A stretch of 64,000 nucleotides of DNA from Luteimicrobium subarcticum (lineage in GTDB: Bacteria > Actinomycetota > Actinomycetes > Actinomycetales > Cellulomonadaceae): the NCBI RefSeq assembly GCF_002798015.1, contig NZ_PGTZ01000006.1, positions 372,001 to 436,000 of the forward strand. The letters run 5' to 3'. Below the pieces are notes generated by a model. The model made no database searches. It was not told the DNA's origin and saw only the letters and a list, made by a program, of their open reading frames with translations. Made by a program: the position numbers and the translations under genes. Of this stretch, positions 9,038 to 17,715 are shown in pieces (position 1 is the first letter of the stretch; the number at the start of each line of letters is the position of its first letter).

Positions 9038-9796
9038 TCAGGGACGCAGCGCGACCACGATCAGCTCGCCGTCGCCCGCGCCGACCGGCTGCCCCGCCCA
9101 GCCGCCCACCACCGAGCGCACGACGAACCCGGCCGCCGTCACGTCGTCCCGGAGCCGCTGCTCCGACCGGAACGCCAGGTCTCCCGTCTCGACCGTGTGC
9201 GTCCCGTCAGGCAGCAGCGTGTGGTCGGTCAGGTGCACGACCGCGACGTGGTCCGCACCGTCCGTCGCCGGCTCCGTGCCGGTGACCTCGTACCAGCCCT
9301 CGACGACGGTGCCGTCGGGCAGCGTGAGCGACGAGCGTGACGCGTCAGGGGTCCACCGCTCCCACGCGCCCGCCGCGGGGTCGCGCGAGTCGAACGTCAG
9401 CAGCCCGCCCGACACGAGCGCGCGGTGCACGTCGGCGAGCGTGGCACGCCACTCGCCGTCGTCCGCGATGGCCTGCACGACGTGCGCCGTCATGATCACG
9501 ACGTCGAACCGGAGGTCCGGTCCGAGCGCCTCCGACGTGCCCTCGACCCATCGCACGAGGTCCCCGCCGGGCTTGCGGCGGGCGGCCTCGAGGGCCTCGC
9601 CGTCCGGGTCGACGCCCGTGACCTCGAACCCGGTGCGCGCGAGCTCGGTCGTCAGGCGGCCGGTGCCGCAGCCGAGGTCGAGCACACGGATGCCGGGACC
9701 CTCGGCGGCGCGCGCCAGGAAGTAGTCGTCGTCGGGCGCCCAGACGTTCACCGCGTCGTAGACGGCGGCGCGCAGGTCGGCTGACGTCTCGCTCAT
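9038..9796 (-). CDS. Class I SAM-dependent methyltransferase
   Basis: 252 residues, cytoplasmic. Motif I is VLDLGCGTGRLT (about 38-49), followed by the acidic strand end VTGVDPDGEAL and a motif-IV-like FDVVIMTAHVVQAI, all typical of Methyltransf_25 enzymes. The substrate cannot be inferred. It is a single gene, convergent with the PAP2 fusion (27 bases apart) and followed on the same strand by the BCCT transporter gene's 3' end. Confidence 0.85.
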   Translation of the reverse strand: MSETSADLRAAVYDAVNVWAPDDDYFLARAAEGPGIRVLDLGCGTGRLTTELARTGFEVTGVDPDGEALEAARRKPGGDLVRWVEGTSEALGPDLRFDVVIMTAHVVQAIADDGEWRATLADVHRALVSGGLLTFDSRDPAAGAWERWTPDASRSSLTLPDGTVVEGWYEVTGTEPATDGADHVAVVHLTDHTLLPDGTHTVETGDLAFRSEQRLRDDVTAAGFVVRSVVGGWAGQPVGAGDGELIVVALRP

Positions 9797-9882
9797 CTCC
9801 CCACGGTAGGTGCGGGGGTCGGCGGACGTCGTGGGGAAATCGCCGTCGTCTCGCGGTCCGGTCGGACGTCACGACCGGGGTG

Positions 9883-11688
9883 TCAGCCGTCGGACGGCGG
9901 CTCTCCCGCGGTGTCGGACGGCTTGACGCCCCGAGCGCGGCCCCGCACCCTGCGCGAGCGCGTCGGCGCCGCGATGGCGGCGCCGACCCCGAAGTACTCG
10001 TTCCAGCGGCGGTCCATCTGGGCGGCGACCCGCTCGGTGACGTGGGTGGCGAGCCGCTCCCGGACCAGGTCGCGCTCGAGCCGGACGATGGCCGCGTGCT
10101 CGTCGCGGAAGGCGCGCACGGTCGCGACGAGCATCCCGATCATGATGATCGAGAAGGGCAGGGCGATGAGGATCGCCGCGGTCTGGAGCGCGGACAGACC
10201 GCCCGCGAGGAGCAGCGCGGCGGCGACGAGGCCCTGCAGGATCGCCCAGAAGACCCTGCTCCACAGCGGCGGGTCGGGCTCCCCGCCGGACGCCAGCATG
10301 TCGACGACGAGCGACCCGGAGTCGGACGACGTCACGAAGAAGGTCGCGACCAGCAGGATCGCCATGCCCACCCACACGGACCCGGCCGGAAGCTTGCCGA
10401 CGACGTCGAACAGCGCCGTGTCGGTGTCGACGACCCCGTCGGAGCCCACGATCGGGTCGCCCGAGAAGATCTGGCGGTGCAGGGCGCTGCCCCCGAACAC
10501 GGCGAACCACAGGAGCGTCACGACGGTCGGGACGAGCAGCGTGCCGGCGACGAACTCGCGGACCGTGCGTCCCTTGGAGATGCGCGCGATGAACACGCCC
10601 ACGAACGGCGCCCACGAGATCCACCAGCCCCAGTAGAACGTCGTCCACGACGCCTGCCACTGGGCCCCCGCCTCGCCCTGGAACGCCGTCGTGTCGAACG
10701 TCAGGCGCAGCACGTTCGACAGGTAGTACCCGATGGACTGGACGAAGTTCTGCAGCAGGAAGAGTGTCGGGCCGAGGATCAGCACGACGATCATGAGGAT
10801 CGCCGCGGCCCCCATGTTGCCGTTCGACAGCCACTTGATGCCCTTGCCGAGCCCCGACGCGACCGACAGCGTCGCGATGCCCGTGATGAATGCGATGAGG
10901 ACCATCTGCAGCCCGGTGCTGTTGTGCGCGACGCCCGTGTAGTCCAGGCCGGCGCCGATCTGCAGCACCCCGAATCCGAGGGAGGTCGCGACGCCGAAGA
11001 CCGTCCCGACGATCGCGACGATGTCGATGACGTCGCCGGTCCGACCCTTGACCCGGTCGCCCAGCAGCGGCTCGAGCGCCCACCGGATGGATACCGGCCG
11101 GCCCTTGCGGTGGATCGCGTACGTCAGCGCGAGCCCCACGACCACGTAGATCGCCCACGCGTGGATGCCCCAGTGCAGGTAGCTCTGCGCGATCGCGTAC
11201 TTCGCGAGCGTCGCGTCGCTGCCCTCGACCCCCGGCTCCGGGTGGATGTACAGGCTGAGCGGCTCCGCGACCCCCCAGTACACGAGCCCGATGCCCATGC
11301 CCGTCGCGAACAGCATCGCGAACCAGACCGGCGCGGAGAACTCCGGCTCGTCGTCGTCCCGGCCCAGCACGATGTCGCCGTACCGGCTCACGCCCATCCA
11401 GATCGCGAAGACCACGAACACGGCCACGAGAAGGATGTAGTACCAGCCGAACCACGCCGACACGTCGCGCTGCAGCGTCGCCATGGCATCGCTCACCGCG
11501 TCCGTGAACACCAGCGTGACCACCACGAACAGCAGGATCACCGCCGCCGCTGGCCAGAAGATGCGGCGGCGTGCGTTCGGGGTCAGGCCCTCGTCCTGAG
11601 CCGGTGCCGGTGCCGGTGCGGGCGTGACGTCGGCGTGCGGATCGGGGGCGGACCCGTCCTCGCCTGCGGTTCCTTGCGCGTCCTGCAC
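9883..11688 (-). CDS. BCCT family osmolyte transporter (betaine/choline/carnitine)
   Basis: 601 residues with about 12 membrane spans; sodium- or proton-coupled uptake of a quaternary-ammonium osmolyte. Diagnostic stretches are FATGMGIGLVYWGVAEPL, the core TFYWGWWISWAPFVGVFIARISKGRTVREF and TSSDSGSLVVDML. The N-terminal 35 residues are Ala/Pro/Asp-rich and the C-terminus has a long basic tail (about 60 residues) that may sense osmotic conditions as in BetP; this is inference. GTG at 11688 is preceded by GGGAGG four bases away. It is divergent from glutamate decarboxylase. Betaine versus choline cannot be decided. Confidence 0.93.
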   Translation of the reverse strand: MQDAQGTAGEDGSAPDPHADVTPAPAPAPAQDEGLTPNARRRIFWPAAAVILLFVVVTLVFTDAVSDAMATLQRDVSAWFGWYYILLVAVFVVFAIWMGVSRYGDIVLGRDDDEPEFSAPVWFAMLFATGMGIGLVYWGVAEPLSLYIHPEPGVEGSDATLAKYAIAQSYLHWGIHAWAIYVVVGLALTYAIHRKGRPVSIRWALEPLLGDRVKGRTGDVIDIVAIVGTVFGVATSLGFGVLQIGAGLDYTGVAHNSTGLQMVLIAFITGIATLSVASGLGKGIKWLSNGNMGAAAILMIVVLILGPTLFLLQNFVQSIGYYLSNVLRLTFDTTAFQGEAGAQWQASWTTFYWGWWISWAPFVGVFIARISKGRTVREFVAGTLLVPTVVTLLWFAVFGGSALHRQIFSGDPIVGSDGVVDTDTALFDVVGKLPAGSVWVGMAILLVATFFVTSSDSGSLVVDMLASGGEPDPPLWSRVFWAILQGLVAAALLLAGGLSALQTAAILIALPFSIIMIGMLVATVRAFRDEHAAIVRLERDLVRERLATHVTERVAAQMDRRWNEYFGVGAAIAAPTRSRRVRGRARGVKPSDTAGEPPSDG

Positions 11689-11841
11689 GGGGCCTCCCGG
11701 GCTCAAGCGTCGCCGCACGGTGCTGTCGGCAGCCGTGCCGACCCTCTCCCACGATGCCAAAGGCTGCCGGGAGCACAACCGGAAGCCGAGCCGGTTCCGC
11801 CACGGCGCGCTCGTTCGAGCGGCCCGACCTACAGTCGGACC

Positions 11842-13236
11842 ATGGCCCTGCACCGGTCCGACCTCGACGAGATCGAGCGCCTGCTCGTCTCCCCCGTGTT
11901 CAGCCGCCCCGGCGAGACGAGCCCGACCGCGAAGGACGAGCTGCCGCACCTCGGCCGCGACCCGCACGTCGTGTACCGGCTGATCCACGACGAGCTCATG
12001 CTCGACGGCAACGCCCGCCAGAACCTCGCGACGTTCGTCACGACGTTCATGGACGAGCACGCGGACCGTCTCTTCGCGGAGACGCTCGACAAGAACATGA
12101 TCGACAAGGACGAGTACCCGCAGACGGCCGCCATCGAGGGTCGCTGCGTCACGATCCTGTCGAACCTGTGGCACTCGCCCGGCCACGAGACCGCGACCGG
12201 GACCTCGACGACGGGGTCCAGCGAGGCCGTGATGCTCGGAGGCCTCGCGCTCAAGTGGCGGTGGCGGCAGCGGCAGGAGGCCGCCGGCAAGCCCGTCGAC
12301 CGGCCCAACCTCGTGATGAGCTGCACCGTGCAGGTCGTGTGGGAGAAGTTCTGCCGGTACTGGGACGTCGAGCCGCGGTACGCGCCGGTCGAGGAGGGGC
12401 GGCTCGACCTCGACGCCGAGCAGACGCTCAAGCTCGTCGACGAGAACACGATCGGCGTCGTCGCGATCCTCGGGTCGACGTACGACGGCTCGTACGAGCC
12501 CGTGCAGGAGATCGCGGCGGCGCTCGACGAGCTCGCCGCGTCCGGGGGCCCGGACATCCCCGTGCACGTCGACGCGGCGTCCGGCGGCTTCGTCGCCCCG
12601 TTCATCGACCCCGACCTCGAGTGGGACTTCCGCGTGCCGCGCGTCCGCTCGATCAACGCGTCCGGGCACAAGTACGGCCTGGTGTACCCGGGCGTCGGGT
12701 GGATCCTGTGGCGCACCCCCGAGGACCTGCCGGAAGACCTCGTCTTCCACGTCAACTACCTGGGCGGCGACATGCCGACGTTCGCCCTGAACTTCTCGCG
12801 CCCGGGCTCGCAGGTCGTGGGCCAGTACTACAACTTCCTGCGCCTCGGGTTCGAGGGGTACCGCGAGATCCAGCAGGCGTGCCGGGACAACGCCCGGTAC
12901 CTCGCCGACGAGGTCGCGGCGACGGGGCCGTACGAGCTGCTGTCGGACGGGTCCGCGCTGCCCGTGTTCTTCTTCCGGCTCCGCGCCGACGTCACCAACT
13001 ACACCGTCTTCGACGTGTCGGCGAAGCTGCGCGAGCGCGGCTGGCAGGTCCCCGCGTACACGCTCCCCGCGCCGCTCGACGACGTCGCCGGGCTGCGCGT
13101 CGTCGTCCGGAACGGGTTCGGGCGCGACCTCGCCGACATGCTGCTCGACGACCTGCGCCGCGCGACCGAGTACTTCGAGGACCTCGCGCACCCCCTCCCG
13201 CCCGACCCGTCGCACACGAGCTCGTTCGCGCACTGA
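11842..13236 (+). CDS. gadB: Glutamate decarboxylase, PLP-dependent
   Basis: 464-residue group II decarboxylase converting glutamate to GABA while consuming a proton. The length matches E. coli GadB (466). Seen: TSTTGSSEAVMLGGLALKWRW, cofactor-contacting HVDAASGG (242-249) and the PLP lysine in SGHKYG (K277). The C-terminus ends in HTSSFAH, which resembles the histidine-containing tail that closes the active site at neutral pH in GadB. No glutamate/GABA antiporter adjoins it; instead the divergent neighbour is a BCCT transporter. The start ATG at 11842 agrees with the family N-terminus. Confidence 0.95.
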   Translation: MALHRSDLDEIERLLVSPVFSRPGETSPTAKDELPHLGRDPHVVYRLIHDELMLDGNARQNLATFVTTFMDEHADRLFAETLDKNMIDKDEYPQTAAIEGRCVTILSNLWHSPGHETATGTSTTGSSEAVMLGGLALKWRWRQRQEAAGKPVDRPNLVMSCTVQVVWEKFCRYWDVEPRYAPVEEGRLDLDAEQTLKLVDENTIGVVAILGSTYDGSYEPVQEIAAALDELAASGGPDIPVHVDAASGGFVAPFIDPDLEWDFRVPRVRSINASGHKYGLVYPGVGWILWRTPEDLPEDLVFHVNYLGGDMPTFALNFSRPGSQVVGQYYNFLRLGFEGYREIQQACRDNARYLADEVAATGPYELLSDGSALPVFFFRLRADVTNYTVFDVSAKLRERGWQVPAYTLPAPLDDVAGLRVVVRNGFGRDLADMLLDDLRRATEYFEDLAHPLPPDPSHTSSFAH

Positions 13237-13282
13237 GCGCGACAGCTGCTGAGCGCGCGAGCTCCGGCCGCTGAGCCCCGAG

Positions 13283-14074
13283 GTGACCCGCCACCTGCCG
13301 CTCGTGCTGCGCGGTGTCGTGCCCCCCGACGCGACGGACGTCCGCTGGCACGGGCCGCGCCCGTTCGTCACACGCTGCACGTTCGTCACGGCGGACGGCG
13401 AGCACGTCGAGTGGGGCGTCCGCGAGCGGCGCCGCGGCCAGGGCGGCGGACGCGGCCTGACGTGGTGGATCGGGCTGCTGTTCGTCGTCGGCTCGGCGTG
13501 CTTCGTGGTCGGTCCCACGCCGGGGTACGCCCGGCTCGTCGGCGTCACCGCGACCGGCGTGACGTTCTTCGTCGGCTCGCTCTTCTTCACGACGGCCGCG
13601 TACCTGTCGTACTGGCAGGTGATCCGTCCCGAGGGGCACAGGCTGCTCGGCTGGGAGCCCCGCGTCATGGGCTTCTGGGCGACCGCGGTCCAGCTCGTCG
13701 GGACCCTCTGCTTCAACGTGACGACGTTCGCGGCGCTGCTCGACCTGCCCGTCGACGCCGCCGCGCGCTGGGTGTGGCGTCCCGACGCCCTCGGCTCGGT
13801 GTGCTTCCTCGTCGCGTCGTACGTCGCGTTCGCGGAGGCCGGGCACCGGTGGCTCTCGTGGCGGCCCGGGCACCGCGACTGGCACATCACCGCGCTCAAC
13901 CTGTGGGGCTCGGTGTTCTTCGCCGTGTCGGCCGTCGGCGCCTACGTGCTCCCGGACGGCGCGACCCTCGCCGTCGGGTGGGCGAACGGCGGGACGTTCC
14001 TCGGGGCCGGGTGCTTCCTCGTCGCGGCAGCGCTCACGATGCGGGAGGCACGCGACGTTCCGACGGCGACCTGA
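13283..14074 (+). CDS. Multi-pass membrane protein, unknown function
   Basis: 263 residues, not assigned to a family with confidence. A charged N-terminal region (about 55 residues) is followed by six to seven hydrophobic helices, with two similar halves: WWIGLLFVVGSACFVVG near 60 and LNLWGSVFFAVSAVGAYVL near 215. The repeated G-S-x-x-F pattern resembles YrhK-like small membrane domains. GTG at 13283 lies 46 bases after the gadB stop on the same strand, so co-transcription with gadB is possible. The ribosome-binding site is weak. Confidence 0.65.
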   Translation: MTRHLPLVLRGVVPPDATDVRWHGPRPFVTRCTFVTADGEHVEWGVRERRRGQGGGRGLTWWIGLLFVVGSACFVVGPTPGYARLVGVTATGVTFFVGSLFFTTAAYLSYWQVIRPEGHRLLGWEPRVMGFWATAVQLVGTLCFNVTTFAALLDLPVDAAARWVWRPDALGSVCFLVASYVAFAEAGHRWLSWRPGHRDWHITALNLWGSVFFAVSAVGAYVLPDGATLAVGWANGGTFLGAGCFLVAAALTMREARDVPTAT

Positions 14075-14104
14075 CGCCGAACCCGCCCGAGCCCTCCCGG
14101 TCCC

Positions 14105-15208
14105 TCAGTGGGACGCGAGCGTGATCACCAGCGCGAGGACGACCGCGAGGAACGCGACACCGAGACCGATCCCCGCCGCGATCAGGCCGCCCGTGGCGTT
14201 CGCGTCGAGGGCGCTCGACCAGCCCGAGCCGGCGAGCACGGAGTCGACCCAGCGCGGCACGTCGCGCGAGGAGAACGTCACGTCCACCTGGCGGCCGACC
14301 GTACCGTCCGACCCCACCCCGATGTCGACGCGTCGCTGCGCGGACCACACCCGTCCCTGCACCACGCGGCCCGACGCGCTCAGCGCACCCACGCCGGCGC
14401 CCCACTCGACCTCGTGGAGCGTGTCCCGCCGGGCGTACCTGCCCGGGTGCTTCGGCTCGAGACGACACACGAGCGTCTCCGTCAGACCGTGCGCGCGCAG
14501 CAGCGTGAACCAGCGGGCGTCCGCGACGTCGTACGTCACGTCGACGCCGCCGTCCGGCAGCGGCGTCACGGCGAACGGCGCGTCCGCACCCGCCCGGGCC
14601 AGGTGCGCGACGACCTGCTCCCACGGCCACGGCACGGGCAGCAGGGCGGGGTCCACGGCCGCCGCTGTCGGTGTCGCCGTCGGTGCCGGTGCGGGCGCGG
14701 GGAGGTCGGCCTTCGCCGAGGCGCGCCGCGCCGCCAGCGAGCGCCGCCGGACGGTCACGACGAGCGCCGTCGTGAGCAGCCCGGTGGCCAGCACGAGGAG
14801 GCCCGACCCGATGAGCAGGAAGATCCGCTCGGTCGTGGGGTCCGTCGTCGTGACCGTCACGGCCTTCTCGGGATGGCCCGGTGGGAAGGCGAGCTCGACC
14901 GAGGCGCCCTGGTGGAGGTTGCCCGACGTGACCCCCTGGAGCGGGCGGTGGGTGAGGGCACGTCCGTCGACGTCGAAGTCCACCCAGTAGTTCCGCTGGG
15001 TGGTGCGCTGCGTCCCCGAGCCGTTGGTGGTGACGCGGACGTCCGTGATGGTCGCCGTGGCGCGTGCCGTGTAGGCCGAGTAGTCCTTCTGGGACGTCAC
15101 GACGAAGATCGTCCCGATGACCGCCACGACCAGCCCCACCGCGAGGAGGGCGATCGACACCACTCGCGACGTGGGCGTGCTGCTGCTGAGACGGACGGTC
15201 GTGGGCAC
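14105..15208 (-). CDS. DUF3592-like membrane protein
   Basis: 367 residues. An N-terminal membrane helix (about 12-36) is followed by an extracytoplasmic beta domain (YTARATATITDVRVTTNGSG, HQGASVELAFPPGHPEKA), the pattern of DUF3592 proteins, then a second helix near 135-155. An Ala/Pro linker leads to a soluble domain of about 150 residues (VTYDVADARWFTLLRAHGL) and a C-terminal helix. GTG at 15208 has GGGAG eight bases upstream; longer readings enter the TetR gene region. Function unknown. Confidence 0.65.
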   Translation of the reverse strand: MPTTVRLSSSTPTSRVVSIALLAVGLVVAVIGTIFVVTSQKDYSAYTARATATITDVRVTTNGSGTQRTTQRNYWVDFDVDGRALTHRPLQGVTSGNLHQGASVELAFPPGHPEKAVTVTTTDPTTERIFLLIGSGLLVLATGLLTTALVVTVRRRSLAARRASAKADLPAPAPAPTATPTAAAVDPALLPVPWPWEQVVAHLARAGADAPFAVTPLPDGGVDVTYDVADARWFTLLRAHGLTETLVCRLEPKHPGRYARRDTLHEVEWGAGVGALSASGRVVQGRVWSAQRRVDIGVGSDGTVGRQVDVTFSSRDVPRWVDSVLAGSGWSSALDANATGGLIAAGIGLGVAFLAVVLALVITLASH

Positions 15209-15315
15209 GGAAGAGCTCCCGGGTGGGTCAGGAGGACGGGATCGACGACGGGCGCGTCGGCGGCGCGGACCGGTCGTCGGACCGGGACCCTTGCACAGAT
15301 CGTTGCCCGAAGACA

Positions 15316-16008
15316 TCACGATCCGGAGTCTGGGACGTCGTCGTCCTGTCGGGCGGGCGGCAGGCCCGCGTCGACCAGCAGGTCCCAGGACGCGAGGAAG
15401 TCCTCGCCGAGGCGCCCGTTCGCGTCGAGCGCGCCGGACACGACTGCACCGGTGCGCAGCATCATGAGCTGTTGCGCGGCGGCGCGCGGGTCGCGGTGGT
15501 CCACCTGTCGCAGCAGCTCTTCGAGGCGGCCGGTGACCCACTCCCGGATCTCCCCCGCCTTGACCCGCGCGGCGTGCGACCCGGTGAACTCCGCCGACGC
15601 GTTGATGAACGGGCAGCCTCGGCTCGTGCCGGCGAAGTCGTCGCGTGTGAGGACGGCGGCGAGCTCGGTCAGGGCGCCGCGCGGGTCGTCCCTGTACGCC
15701 TCGACGATGGCGTCGACCTGGGCGTGGTCGTGCTCGGCACGACGGTCGAGGTAGGCGGCGACGAGGTCGTCCTTCGACGGGAAGTGCCGGTAGAGCGTCA
15801 CACGCGTGACTCCCGCCTCCGCGACGACGCGCTGGATGCCGACGGCGTGGATGCCCTCGTCGTAGAAGAGCCGGTCGGCGGTGCGCAGGATGCGTTCGCG
15901 GGCCGCGGACGGGCGGTCGGGCGCGGACGCCCGCGGGTCGACGGACGTCTCCGAGGCGACGTCGGCTGCTGCAGGTTCGTCGGTCGTGGCGCTGCTCCTC
16001 GATGTCAC
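15316..16008 (-). CDS. TetR family repressor
   Basis: 230 residues. The N-terminal helix-turn-helix reads RILRTADRLFYDEGIHAVGIQ then VVAEAGVTRVTLYRHFPSKDDLV (about 40-85), preceded by a disordered Ala/Asp-rich tail. The C-terminal ligand domain carries GCPFINASAEF and RTGAVVSGALD. GTG at 16008 starts the gene. It is divergent from the hydrolase-SDR operon and a near-palindrome at 16063-16078 lies between them, so autorepression and control of that operon are likely. Confidence 0.88.
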   Translation of the reverse strand: MTSRSSATTDEPAAADVASETSVDPRASAPDRPSAARERILRTADRLFYDEGIHAVGIQRVVAEAGVTRVTLYRHFPSKDDLVAAYLDRRAEHDHAQVDAIVEAYRDDPRGALTELAAVLTRDDFAGTSRGCPFINASAEFTGSHAARVKAGEIREWVTGRLEELLRQVDHRDPRAAAQQLMMLRTGAVVSGALDANGRLGEDFLASWDLLVDAGLPPARQDDDVPDSGS

Positions 16009-16062
16009 CCGGCGCAGGCGTTGCCGGGCTGGGGGTGTGGCCCTAGTGTAGGCCACGGTAGG

Positions 16063-16078
16063 TAGAACGATCGGTATA
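16063..16078. promoter_or_regulatory. Candidate TetR operator
   Basis: TAGAACGATCGGTATA matches its own reverse complement at 12 of 16 positions and lies between the divergent TetR and hydrolase starts. Spacing and symmetry fit a TetR-dimer site. The sequence TACACT at 16050-16045 on the minus strand could be the -10 of the repressor gene. Confidence 0.55.
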
Positions 16079-16114
16079 CCAGTCGCCCAGACGCCACGCC
16101 CCGGAGGAAGACCG

Positions 16115-16915
16115 ATGACCGCCTCGCACGCCCCCGTCCTGTTCATCCACGGCCTCTGGCTCCACGCGACGTCGTGGGACGCCTGGGTCGAACGTTTCGC
16201 CGCCGCAGGGTACGAGGCGTCCGCGCCCGGGTGGCCGGGCGACCACGACACCGTCGGAGCGTCGCGCGAGCACGCCGACGACATCGCCGACCACGGCATC
16301 GACGACGTCGTCGAGCACTATGCGAGGGTGATCCGCGACCTCCCGGTCCGCCCGATCCTCGTCGGGCACTCGTTCGGCGGCATGATCGCGCAGCGCCTGC
16401 TCGGCGAGGACCTGGCCGTCGCGGCGGTCGCGATCGACGCGGCGCAGATCAAGGGCGTCCTCCCCCTCCCCTTGTCGGCGCTCAAGGCCACCCTGCCCGT
16501 GTTCAAGAACCCGGCGAACCGGCACCGCGCCGTGTCCCTGACCGCCGAGCAGTTCCGGTTCGCGTTCGGCAGCGCGATCCCCGAGGAGGAGTCGGACGCG
16601 CTCTTCGAACGATGGGCGATCCCGGCGCCCGGCAAGCCGCTCTTCGAGGCCGCGGCCGCGAACTTCAACCCGCACTCCGCCGCCAAGGTCGACACCGCCA
16701 ACGCGGGCCGCGGCCCCCTGCTGCTGATCGCCGGCGGCCAGGACAACACCGTCCCCGAGGTCGTCACGCGGGCGACCCTCAAGCAGTACCGCCACAGCGA
16801 CGCCACGACCGACTTCCTCGACTTTCCCGACCGTGCCCACTCGCTGACCATCGACCACGGCTGGGGCGACGTCGCCGACGCGAGCCTCGCGTGGCTCGGC
16901 GAGCAGGGACTGTGA
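16115..16915 (+). CDS. Alpha/beta hydrolase
   Basis: 266-residue hydrolase. The oxyanion-hole motif is FIHGLW (10-15), the nucleophile elbow is GHSFGG (about 89-94) and the catalytic histidine lies in DRAHSLTIDHGW near the C-terminus; an acid in AGGQDNTVP completes the likely triad. The natural substrate is unknown. GGAGGAAGACCG precedes the ATG at 16115. First gene of an operon with the SDR, under the divergent TetR repressor; such pairs often detoxify small carbonyl or ester compounds, which is inference. Confidence 0.88.
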   Translation: MTASHAPVLFIHGLWLHATSWDAWVERFAAAGYEASAPGWPGDHDTVGASREHADDIADHGIDDVVEHYARVIRDLPVRPILVGHSFGGMIAQRLLGEDLAVAAVAIDAAQIKGVLPLPLSALKATLPVFKNPANRHRAVSLTAEQFRFAFGSAIPEEESDALFERWAIPAPGKPLFEAAAANFNPHSAAKVDTANAGRGPLLLIAGGQDNTVPEVVTRATLKQYRHSDATTDFLDFPDRAHSLTIDHGWGDVADASLAWLGEQGL

Positions 16916-16923
16916 CGGGGGCG

Positions 16924-17715
16924 ATGGCCATGGACCTGAGACTGGGTGGGCGGACCGCCGTCGTCACCGGGGCCAGCAAGGGCATCGGGCTCGCGATCGT
17001 GCGTGCCCTCGCGGCGGAGGGCGCGATGGTGGTCGCGGGGTCCCGCAGCAGCACGCCCGAGCTCGACGAGCTCACGCGGACCGCCGACGTGCACACCGTG
17101 CCCGTCGACCTCACGACGCCCGACGGACCGGCGGCGCTCGTCGAGGCCGCCGTCGAGCGGTTCGGCGGGATCGATGTGCTCGTCAACAACGTCGGCGCGG
17201 TCCGGCCGAGGCTCGATGGGTTCGTCGCGCTCACCGACGACGACTGGGAGTGGTCGCTCACCATCAACTTCCTCGCCGCGGTGCGGACGATGCGGGCCGC
17301 GGTCCCCCACATGACCGACCGGCCGGGGGCGAGCATCGTCACCGTCGGGTCCGTCAACGCGTACCTCCCGGACCCCGGGGTCGTCGACTACTCCGCCGCG
17401 AAGGGCGCGCTGACGAACCTCTGCAAGTCGCTCTCGAAGGAGCTCGGCCCGGGGATCCGCGTCAACACGATCAGCCCCGGGCCCGTGCGGACCGACCTGT
17501 GGCTCGGCTCCGGTGGCGTCGCGGCGACGGTCGGCGGGTCGGACGGGACGGACCCGGGCGACGTCGTCCGCAAGCAGGAGGAGCAGGCGGCGACCGGACG
17601 GTTCACCGACCCCCGCGAGGTCGCCGACCTCGTGCTGTTCCTGGCGAGCGACCGGGCCGCGAACATCACGGGGAGCGACGTCCGGATCGACGGTGGGCTC
17701 GTCACGACCCTGTGA
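16924..17715 (+). CDS. Short-chain dehydrogenase/reductase
   Basis: 263-residue NAD(P)-dependent oxidoreductase. The cofactor motif is TGASKGIG (about 14-21), followed by NNVGA, the catalytic serine in SVNAYLPD and the Y-x3-K pair in YSAAKGAL. SPGPVRTDL and the C-terminal TGSDVRIDGG complete the classical-SDR pattern. Three starts compete: GTG at 16912 overlapping the hydrolase stop, ATG at 16924 (used here), and ATG at 16930, which has the best spacing to GGGGG. Co-transcribed with the hydrolase. Confidence 0.9.
   Translation: MAMDLRLGGRTAVVTGASKGIGLAIVRALAAEGAMVVAGSRSSTPELDELTRTADVHTVPVDLTTPDGPAALVEAAVERFGGIDVLVNNVGAVRPRLDGFVALTDDDWEWSLTINFLAAVRTMRAAVPHMTDRPGASIVTVGSVNAYLPDPGVVDYSAAKGALTNLCKSLSKELGPGIRVNTISPGPVRTDLWLGSGGVAATVGGSDGTDPGDVVRKQEEQAATGRFTDPREVADLVLFLASDRAANITGSDVRIDGGLVTTL

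Noticed and set aside
11689-13899. Extension of the BCCT frame upstream on the minus strand
   Set aside because: This part is antisense to glutamate decarboxylase and lacks membrane segments; GTG at 11688 has a good ribosome-binding site.
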